This document shows positions 55,101-64,000 of a DNA stretch of 64,000 nucleotides, one piece after another; within the stretch, counting starts at the first letter, position 1, and the number at the start of each line of letters is the position of its first letter. The notes under the pieces were generated by a model. That model saw nothing but the letters and a program-made list of their open reading frames with translations. It did not search any database and had not been told where the DNA came from. Source of the stretch: Ectocarpus siliculosus (Eukaryota > Sar > Phaeophyceae > Ectocarpales > Ectocarpaceae); contig FN649733.1 in assembly GCA_000310025.1 (NCBI GenBank), positions 2,422,181-2,486,180 of the forward strand, written 5' to 3'. A program made the translations under genes and the position numbers.

Positions 55101-58100
55101 GAGAGCCTTGGCCGGGACAGCGTTCATTTGCGGTTTATTGGTGTGGCTAGGAATTTTGTTTTTGAGGAGGTATTGTTGTTCTGGGTGAATCGGATGGACG
55201 TTTGGCGTGTGTGTTGTTTCGTCAGGGGACGGGGGGGTAGACGGGAGGACGCGGTTCAGAGCTTATTTTTCATGCGTGGTCCGCAGCCCAAGCTCGGAGA
55301 CCGAAGCGTTTGGTTTGAACAAATTGTTTGCCGGTGGTGAAGACTACCGTTGTTCAGATGGAAGGCATGTGTGTTCCTGCAAGGAGAATAATCGTGTTGT
55401 CGTCGTACACTTGTTCTCTCGCTCGTTGCCTGTCGGATGGTGCATCCTACACATGTTTCATTGCAGACCATGCCCGGCGGCGGAGGTGCAAGCTTGGAAG
55501 TGGACCACAAGAGAGGTGTGGTGGTCGTGAGGGGCCTTCCGGAGGAGGTGGAGGAAGGCAGGAAGGAGTTCCAGGACAAGTTGGCGTCTCTCTTTCCGGG
55601 GGACTTCCTTGCGGTGAGCTGCCACTTCAACAACGTTGAGCTTGTCCTTCATGCCGGGCACGCCATCCGCGTTGATTGTGATAAACTACGAGAGCTTGGG
55701 GATCACGCACCGAACTGGACGTGCGTGCGGCTTCATTCAGCCGCGATGTGTGCGGTAGCAACAACACCAGTGAAGCCGCAGCTGACCCCCCCCCCCCTCG
55801 AGGTCAATGGTACAACAGCTGTAGGCATGCACGACTATGAGTACACTCCCCCCCACCCCCCCGTTCACCAGGTTCCCATGCCCAGGGCCGCTCTAAAGGA
55901 CCTGGCCGATGCCCAAGGTCTCACACGCGCGGCCTCGCAGGCCGGCGTCGTCGATGGCCGTGATGAACGCCCCGACGGGTGCGACGAGGCGGGCGGGGTG
56001 GAACTGTGGGCGGACTGGCCGTTCTCGTGCGTGCGGCTCCGGGGGGAGCCGGCAACGGTTCGACGAGCGGTGAGTGCATGCGCGGTCGGGGCGGCGCCAG
56101 GCGCCTAACGCGACAACTGGCGGGGCCGTGTCGCTTGTAGGGTGCGAAGCGGGTGTGTGTCGACAGCACGAAAGTCAACTGGTTGAGTTCGGGACGTTTG
56201 CGCGAACGGAAACTGCTTCGCTGCCGTTTTTTTCGTCATCCTTAGTCTCCTGTGCGCGTGCCTGCATCCTGTACTTTTTCCGTCCGACGGCCTGGACGGA
56301 ATGCCTTCATCAACGTCGGACACTATTGTATTTACCCGCCACCACGCGCAGGCAAAGGCGCTGTACGCCGCTCTAGCCGTCTGGAACACCCTGGAGGTCT
56401 CCGTGACGGTAGACCGTGCCATCGTGACGAGGCTGCTGAGCCGCAGCGGGAGGATCCTGGCGGGGATCTCGTCCAACATGGGCATCACGCTCCTGGTGGA
56501 GAGGGAGAAAGGGGTGCTGAGGGGCCGCGCGAGGAACGAGGATGAAGCGAAGGAGGCCAACCGCGTGCTCAAGCTCAAGGTGAGAGAGGCGAAGAACCTA
56601 CCCCATGATAAAGTGTGCAAGTGGTTGAATGCCAACCCGGAGGAAACAGTGCTGCTGCGGGAGTATTTTTCGCCGCGTGACTATTTCGTGCTCAAGTGAA
56701 AAACGAAGAACAGATCAATTCCCTACGCTGCTGCGGGGGGGTGTCTTGCCACGTGACCATTTCGCGGTCAAGCTCAAGGTGAGAGAGGCGAAGAACAGAT
56801 CCATACCCTACGCGCTGCTGCGAGTGTTTTGCCATGTGGTGGGTTCATTTAGGTCCACGTTCAAACTAAACCATACATACTTCATTAATATACTTGAACC
56901 CATCTTGTTCGACTGTCATTATATCTCGAACGGGTACACTAGTCTTTCTTTGAATTTTTCCTATAAACCACGCCCTCCGCATCCTCTACACGCAGGTGGC
57001 CGCTCTTGCTCAGCGGCGGTCGGAACAGATGAACGCGGCCAATTCCGCCGCTGCCGCCCCCAAAGCTCCTGTCCTTAGCCCGGGACTGTCATCAACGCAC
57101 TCGGAACGCTCCTGCGCCTCCGTGGAGGACGGACCGCGCCTGGAGCTGACGGACGCCTTCGAAGAGCTGCAGGCGTTCTTCGGAGGCGGCCCCCCGGACG
57201 GCGGAGTTCCGTCTGCGCCGACCAAGGTGAGGGTTACCGCGTTGTGCAGATTTGGTTTTCCCGGGGAGGGTCAAGTGTGGGACCTGCAGTCCAGGACTGC
57301 ACATTCCCAAACTGAGCTCAGGGCCAATCCGGGGGGCGGGGGGGGGGGTACTCATAGAGTCGTGCATGCCGTAGCCGTTTGACCGTTGACCTCGCATCCC
57401 TACAAAGCCGGGACGGAGCACGCCGGGTTCTCACCGGACCAGGCTCTCACATCACCAAGCGCGAAACGCCGTGAGGTATTCGGCGAGTCGCATGGAGGGT
57501 GCGCTGCATCCTGCTAAGGGTGTTCGGCATCCTGTGCTTACTTCCTTGCGTACGGATGACAGCTGCGTATGACTCAATTTATTTTCTGGTGCTTTCACTT
57601 TCAGAGACAGTTCTGGGCACTGTGTAACTGCCTCGAGGGTGCTCGACCAATTGAACACAACGTGGTGCGATCATCCCCTTTGCGCGGAGTGAGGATTCTC
57701 GACCCCACACAACATAATCTACTCAACCGGGGGACGGGGGGAGGTATTTTGTACACGGCATTTAGTTAAGGTAATGAGTGTGGTCATGCTGTAACTATAC
57801 TTGTGTTTTTTATCGTCATACTCCACGTACTGGTATACACCTTGGTGTTTTATTGGCTTTTAGGCTGTGATACCAAAGCCAACACAATAAAGAGTATACT
57901 GGTTTTCCTATGGCACTTTAGATCCTACCGACCAGACTGGTTACGCTCACGCAAAACATGGGCGAGGGGAGGAGCCGGGGCTCAGCCCCCTGGGCAGTCT
58001 TGTCGTTTGTAGCACTCAGTAGTCGAGAAAGCTCGAATCCGTCATTCGTGACACGTTCGTTTGGTTCCCCTCTACGCCGCTTTGTCCGTCCGGTTGGCAG

Positions 58101-58742
58101 AGGTCCTGCGTGTTCGACGGGGTGGAAGACGTCCCTAGCAGCACCGGTTTTCCCGCCGGGAGCTCGGCGAAGGGGCTGGGGACCCGTCGCAAGGCCGGGC
58201 CTTCCCGCCCGGTCGCCGCTGAAGCCGTCGCGAGCGGCAGAGGCCGTGGCGGCGGCGGCGGCGGCGGCAGTGTTGGTTCTGCGCGAGCTGTCGCGTCAGG
58301 CCTTGCTGCGGCGAGGCCGCACGTGAGGGTTGGCGGCGGTCACGACCACCACCACCTGCAGCACGTGGTCGACGTCAACCGGCGGAGCGTGATGATCCAC
58401 CGCCCGGTGCTCTCCCCTTCCAGCAGCGTTGGCTCTCCTCCCTTCTCTCCCCCCCCCGCGGGCGCGGTGCCTGACGCCGGGGGTTACCACCACCGGGCTG
58501 GAGTGAGGGACACGCACCGCCACAAGCAACACGCCTTCCACGGCGGCGCGATAGCGGTGTCGCCGTCGCCGTCCCCGTCCCCGACGAGGCTCGTGAACTT
58601 GACCGCTCACCACTACTACGCCCAGGAAGCCCAGTATCATCACGGGTCGCCCGACGAGTGGCCCGTGCCGCGAGAGGAACAGCAGCAGCACCACCACCAC
58701 CTCCGCTGCCACCAACAACACGTTGCTAGTCACAGGCACCAT

Positions 58743-58774
<32 letters not shown>

Positions 58775-59276
58775 TCAGCGTCAGCTGCTCTCCATGGACC
58801 ACCGCGGTGGCGGCATAAGCCAGGCGACGCGAGAAGCGGTCGCGTGGGTCGACGGCGCCGAGGAGTTCGGCACGGCTTCTTCGGACTACGGGCGGCGCAG
58901 CAGGCAGCAGCAACAATATCTCGCGGCCGAAGACGACTACCTGTACCACCGAAGTGGGGAGGGGTTCAGGGTCGGTTCTGCTCCTCCTGGGTATTGCTCG
59001 ACAACAACGCAGTCGTCGTCCCACGCCATCGGTAACGAGTTCCGCGGCGAGTTCTTGAGCCAAGGCTTCACTACTGCGCAGGGCGGCAGCGGCAACGAAG
59101 CCGACTACTACGACGGCGACGCCCCTCCGCTGGCCCGGCAGCAGCAGCAGCTCGGCCGCTGGAAGAGCGATGACCCGGGCTGCTACAGATCGACAGTCGC
59201 CTCGTCGTACCCGGCCTCTGCTGCTGCTACTGCTGCTGCGTTTGGCCGCGGTGGTTCGAAAGTCCGAGGATGGTGA
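49114..59276 (+). CDS. Multi-KH-domain RNA-binding protein (vigilin-like)
   Basis: Exons: 49114-49465, 51399-51547, 52214-52753, 53149-53244, 53489-53519, 53683-53728, 53852-54031, 54397-55098, 55467-55613, 55872-56069, 56352-56579, 56996-57226, 58101-59276 (about 1,358 codons). The N-terminal part has a short coiled coil (AELEAELREAKARASNAEDL, then RLRQEIARLERR) and Ala/Ser runs. KH-like units follow: VFTVDTVVDHLM with GGGRVLHKLKEELGGTLEY; RIIGEKFGCVIDVV with DILIWGPAGVVGEAKDAV; LEVDHKRGVVVVRGLPEEV; a unit with LKDLADAQGLTRAASQAG and FSCVRLRGEPATVRRA; and VSVTVDRAIVTRLLSRSGR with GRARNEDEAKEANRVL. The 392-codon last exon is low-complexity (His, Gln, Gly, Ser runs). KH domains bind single-stranded RNA or DNA; an mRNA-regulating role is inferred. 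The intron after exon 2 has a GC donor (CAG|GCAAGT). The junction of exons 6 and 7 is off by one base. The true start could be upstream. Confidence 0.78.
55797..55846 (-). repeat. Dispersed intronic repeat, fragment g (terminus only)
   Basis: About 50 bases matching the family end in inverted orientation: CGAGGTCAATGG, then GGCATGCACGACTATGAGTA and a C run. It sits 25 bases before the acceptor of the KH gene exon at 55872, so its C tract forms the pyrimidine tract. Confidence 0.75.
56565..56830 (+). repeat. Diverged tandem repeat copying the exon 11 end and donor of the KH gene
   Basis: AAGCTCAAGGTGAGAGAGGC plus GAAGAAC occurs at the true exon end (donor after 56579) and again at about 56770. 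An intermediate decayed unit at about 56677 has CTCAAGTGAAAAACGAAGAA. Units share ATTTCG-GTCAAG and the CCCTACGC-GCTGCTGCG context, spaced about 75 bp between the last two. Confidence 0.8.
57349..57735 (+). repeat. Dispersed intronic repeat, copy f (partial)
   Basis: It starts GTACTCATAGAGTCGTGCATG after a G run and keeps about two thirds of the family, ending in a G-rich tract. It lies in the KH gene intron 57227-58100, antisense relative to fragment g. Confidence 0.88.
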
Positions 59277-62200
59277 GATCGTGTTGGCTGATCAGGCTGG
59301 GCCGCTGTGCTGCGGGCGGTTCTGAAGAAAACGTTGTCGTTTGGTGGCTTTGTAGAGCCAGCCGTGGTTGATGATCTGACTGGATGAATGGATGGGTGGA
59401 TAGATGAAAGGGTACATGTGGCGAAAGGGTCGGGAGTCTACGAGATCTTTAGTTCGTTAACTGGCTCGTGGTATCGTTGCCCTTCGACCGGCACTCCTCC
59501 TACATGTAACTTCATCCATGGAACCCCTTCTCCCCCGTGGCGAGAGGTCTATAGAGCAGGGTGTGTAATGCAGATAGGAAAGCCTACATGTAAAAAATAT
59601 TTCATCAGGCTATTAGTTGGTTGTGCTGTCGCTGAAGGGGTAGGGGAGGAACATGGGCCGATGTAGGCCGAGCTGTGAGAGACTTGTTGAACACGATAGG
59701 GAACAGCCACCACGCTGCTGGAGCAGAAAGAGCGCTTTGTCCAAACGTTTCGTCGCCGCAGGCAATAGTCTGTCCTGCAGGGTGCGAAGGATAGGTCGCA
59801 CTTGTGCGCTCGGGGGGAGGGGGGAGGGGGGGGGGGAGGAGCGCCGGATAGTCTTTCATGAGGCTTTTGTTGAAACCTGTTAGCAGCATCGTTGTTACAT
59901 GTATCTCTAGAAAACTGGGATGATGTAACAATTGTTCATCTTGGGTGGAGGAGGGCGGCTTGGCAGTGTCCCGCCTGTCTTCAAATATCTGATGTGTATC
60001 ACCTGCGTGAGCAGAACTGGTAGGATAACGTCTGGAGGCTCTAATTGTGGCAGCACTTAGATGCCACCATTCTTTATCGGTTTGACCTTTCTTTCTTAAC
60101 AGCAAGTACCTCCACCTTGACGAGATTGCCTTTTGTTTTGGGGGGAAGCGGGGGGCGTAGCTGTCCTTGCCGTAGCCCTCCAACGATCATGGACCCTCAC
60201 GTTCCGGTAAAACCGGGAGGGCGCGTTCGGTTTTCACCGACCAGGCGGCTAGCGCACCGAGCGAGTCGACAGCCGCGGGTGCTCGACAACCCCCGCGTGT
60301 GTAGTTACTGTTTGGGTTGGGGTTGGAGTGTGGGCCTGTGCGTATGTTATTTTATTAGCATCGACCGCGCCAACTGGCCGACCAATGAAAAGACGTCAGC
60401 TGTACGGCGGGATGTACGTGTGAGAGTAATTCAGCGAGGTATTTTCTCGAGTGTCTGGTATCATCCCGTTGCCTGCTCTATTTTTTTAGGGGGTTCGGTC
60501 GTCACTCGAGACGGTTCAGGCGTGTACCTGTATGCGAGTGCGAAGTTTCGCACGTCATATTGAGGCATTCAGGGAGCCTATCTGGAGAGTGGGAGTAGCA
60601 TTCACTCGATGCGAACTGCAAGAAAGACCCGTTGGACTGCTCTCAGAATTGTAAAGCAACCAACGGTGGACGAACCAGCAGAGCTGCATAGTGCAGTGCA
60701 TTCATGTGTACAGTATTAGGTCACACTTTCTCAACATACTTCAGTTTTTTTTTATTTTTATTACAATTCATTTCTGTGGGTTTTTAGCAAACAACGAATA
60801 CAATGGGTGTGTGCTTTTAACTTCACGCGGGACGATAATCGTGGCCAGCGCGTGCATGAGCAGCGGATGGGCGCCCGCCCGTTTCGGGATAATGCCGTGT
60901 TTACAAAATTCGTTATTTTTCTCGGTGTCTGTCCTATATAGGTGTAATACCGGTCGGTCGGGGTGGTCGCATAAATTGTATGTCGTTGTAAGTTTCATGG
61001 ATGGGCGGGTGTATTTCAAGGTCCCTTTCCTTGTTCTGTGCTGCTAGAACTATGCGCTAGCGTATGGAGGAAAAGGGAAAAAATATGTAGTACGAGGAAT
61101 AGAAGAGTAAACTAAACCTGCATGAGGCGGTCACGAAAATAAGGGGTCAGCGGCGGCGGGCGGGTGGGTGTGTTGTGGAGGCAGGCGTGTTTGGCTCATG
61201 CCCCCGGCGGAGGTAACGTAGGGTGTAGGGTAGTGGATAAAGGCACGGAACATGGCAAAAGCAGTGCCACACCAAAATGCACCGATGTATCATACGGTAA
61301 GGGGTGCTACAGAGTTACACATGATGATGCGGTTACGTACGTTATATTTTCATTTCGTTGTTTTTCTTCTTGAGTCCTAGTATGCGTTCTCCGCAACGAA
61401 CGAACGAGCGGTGTGGGGTCGGTCGGGTGGTTCATCCGTTTGATTCGATCATGTTAGTGGTCACTCGTTCTTGTCTCGATCGATCGCAGTTGTGGCGGCG
61501 TCAGACAAACAAGTGGTGGTCGAGTGTGTCTGGGATTTTCTGTGATTTTTTCAACTCCCTGGGTGTTCGATGTTTTGTCATCGGCACGCGGGTTGGTTCG
61601 GCGCGAAAAAAACAGCACGCCGTTTTTTTACGATTATGACGACGTCGTTCCGTGATTCAGAGCACAAGAGCATCTTGCCCATGGATTCATTGCCTGGGCA
61701 ATGTCCATTTGTTTTATTCTAGACTAAGTTTACCGTACTGTATCCCTTTAGCTTCTGTCTTCACACACAGCCCCATTCCTCTAGCTAAACCGAAAAAAAT
61801 AACTGTCATCAAAGATTATTGTACGTTACTATCCATGCTTCCGTGGAGGTTCGCAGCTAACTCTTCTTCTCGTTCCTTCCAAGATGCATGTGTGACGGCG
61901 ATTGAGGTTCGGTTCGAGTGGTTTGGCATTGGAACGCTTGCAGCCTTTTCTAAAAAAGTGCGGGGCTTTTTGGTCTGAACTTAACTGTTGCCCTTTCTGT
62001 CGTCTTTGTGTCGTATGTCTTGGGCTAAGGCTAAATGGTACAACGAACGCTAGGCAAGCAAGGTGTGTGTGTTTGGTAGGTATCTTAGACGCACGTGGGG
62101 CTTGGTACGGATATCTTCCTCAATAATGTTGATTGTTTTTAGCTTTTCAATTCTGTCGCCGCTGTTGTTGTTGTCGATGATGATGTCGTCGTTACTGTTA

Positions 62201-63480
62201 CCGTCGTTGTTGTCGATCGGTGTCGTCGTTTGTTATTAGTCGTTTTGTCGTGGCGTTTAAAACTTAAAGACTGCTGTGTTGGCCTGCCCCATCCAGTTTG
62301 TCTTGTCCTTCCTTCTGCCTCCTCTTAAAGGTGAACGCACAGCTTTTAGTGATCACGGTTTAACTTTTTGCAAGCACGTAACGTTTACATATTTCCTGGA
62401 GATGGCGCGCTAACGCAGCTAGTTTTCCCGGTCAGTTTCTTGGTTGTTGGTCTTGTCTGTTTTCCTGCTCTGAGGGGTATGCTGAAAGGAAGCACTGTGG
62501 GAGTTGCTCGGTGGTGTGGAATGCTAGACGCGTGCTTTTTCCTCCGCATAATGAAAGTCCCATATGTGGAGGTAGAAAGGATGGTCGGATTGAGGGTTGG
62601 GGGGGGAGGTGGACACGGTGAAGCGAGATAGCCCAACAAGTCGTCGCTGGGAGCGATTCACGTACTCTTTGCTAGCTATCGTTTTTCTACGTAATTTAGA
62701 GGAGTGCTTGGCACATGGTTTGAAGCGATCCAAGATCCAAGTGCGTTTGGCGACATAGGAAATATCTTGCTTGATAATAACATCCGATTCATGGTACGAG
62801 ACTGTTTATTTACGGCGAATATTTTGCCGAGGTGTAGACTGGCGCCCCCAGGGTAGATGGGGCGAAAGCATCACCACATTGATTCATTTGAGGTTCCAGA
62901 GACAACTTGTTCGGCGCTCCGTGTCTCCGACCGGCAAATAAATGGACCCACGCACAGTTTCCGATGAGATTGAGATGGTGTCGGCACGGGAAACACGCAC
63001 GACGTTTACTTCAATACTTGAAAAAAAGTGTTCAGTGTGTGCACTGATCAAGGTTTTGAGGAGGGGACCGTGCATCCACGATGATCTCGAAAAAAGCAGA
63101 AAAAGTAGACTTCCACCCCGCAGTCATTCACCAAATCACCATTTTCCTTATAATTATTGGTTGTTTCTCTTGTTTCTCTCCGCTTTGCACGGAAAGACGG
63201 ATGATGTTCTAGTCAGGATGATTCCTACAGCAATAGCCCACAGTTTACGAGACAGTTAAATAATGCAGCTAATTTAACAAGGAACTAACCCAAAAATCAT
63301 AACAGTCGGTGTTGGGTTACCTCAATCACGGAAAATAGTTTCTAATATGCGAGTATTGCTGCAGCCATGGCACTTCACCAACATTACAGTAGTACGTTTT
63401 GTCAGGAAGATGGGTCGCCAACAAACTTCCTTATCCGTCTGCGTACACATGCAAGGCCTACACGTTGTATGGAGCCTGCC
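59277..63480. other. Intergenic region downstream of the KH gene; no gene seen
   Basis: 4.2 kb of lower-GC sequence with T-rich tracts and short frames. No domain, splice-consistent exon set or RNA gene was recognised. One relative of the transketolase intron 10 repeat lies at about 60357-60405. The first few hundred bases should contain the KH gene 3' UTR. Confidence 0.5.
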
Positions 63481-63880
63481 CACATTCTCATACCCCCTTC
63501 CCCCCCCCCCCCCCCCCCCCGGGCGTCCCCCCTATAAAATGCGAACCAAAAAACACCCAACGCCAAAAAAGGCCCTTTTATATCATGACTGAATGCCCCC
63601 CAACAATCCCCTTTCTTGCTCCCGGAAAAGTAAAAAAACCCAACCTGAACCAACTCCACCACCAAAAATTAATCCAAAAAAAAAAAAACACCCTCCGTCC
63701 CTGGCTGGCCCCCCGAAGGTCCCCTTTTACCTACTTGCCCCCCCCCCAAGCCAACCCCAATCCCTCCCATATGAAAAAACGGGGACCACCCCCTATATAT
63801 ATATCATGGCCCCCCTGGGATGCATGCCCAACCCCCCTCTTCTTCCCCCCTGAAAATTTTAAAAGTTTTCATTTATTAAG
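63481..63880. other. Probable low-quality sequence near the contig edge
   Basis: Long C runs, doubled and tripled bases throughout and loss of normal composition resemble the flank of the 12798 gap. Open frames here (proline-rich) should not be believed. Confidence 0.6.
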
Positions 63881-64000
63881 CGTGAAAACAGAACCATACC
63901 AACACCAAGTGTCAATGTGCATGTATTTGCCTCCTGCCCGTGCCCTCTGCCCAGCGAGATGGATTCCAAAAAAAAAATACTAAATACTTTCCTGTCAAAC

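Noticed and set aside
58296-59063. Minus-strand open frame over the last KH gene exon
   Set aside because: It is antisense to a GC-rich low-complexity exon; Leu/Val/Arg runs arise from Gln/His codons on the other strand.
63399-63983. Proline-rich open frame at the right edge
   Set aside because: The sequence is homopolymer-smeared and probably low quality; there are no domain or splice features.

Overview
This is nuclear DNA from a eukaryote. Genes are split into many short, GC-rich exons separated by long introns rich in microsatellites and repeats, with GT-AG borders. Two exactly 100-base N blocks mark a draft assembly. The tail modules of the myosin, the exon/intron style and the repeat load suggest a stramenopile, most likely a brown alga of the Ectocarpus kind. 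That placement is inference; no marker gene here proves it.

Layout. (1) 103-3515, minus: the 5' part of a divergent Hsp70-family gene with an N-terminal membrane segment, running off the left edge. (2) 3904-5123, minus: a decayed non-LTR retrotransposon 3' end. (3) 6135-20622, plus: a complete transketolase gene in 17 exons (about 690 codons). Its introns hold a MITE, an inverted repeat, four identical tRNA-Ser(GCU) genes on the opposite strand, and a 117-bp tandem duplication of an exon end with its 5' splice site. (4) 23346-46500, minus: a large unconventional myosin (29 exons read, about 1,460 codons plus probably one unseen exon) with motor, helical tail, PH domain and SH3-like modules. 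(5) 49114-59276, plus: a 13-exon gene for a multi-KH, vigilin-like RNA-binding protein. (6) 59277-64000: no gene recognised; the last 500 bases are poor-quality sequence.

Transcription: Hsp70 and transketolase diverge; transketolase and myosin converge on a 2.7-kb spacer; myosin and the KH gene diverge from a 2.6-kb spacer. The genes are unrelated housekeeping, motor and RNA-binding genes, not a pathway cluster. The less ordinary signals are (a) local duplications of exon-end/5' splice-site segments in three genes, (b) a repeat family of about 600 bp found only in introns, in two places ending in a C-tract just before a 3' splice site, (c) the nested tRNA-Ser/tRNA-like tandem array, and (d) the membrane-anchored Hsp70. 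All exon borders were read by eye from splice consensus, codon phase and family similarity; no transcript data were available.
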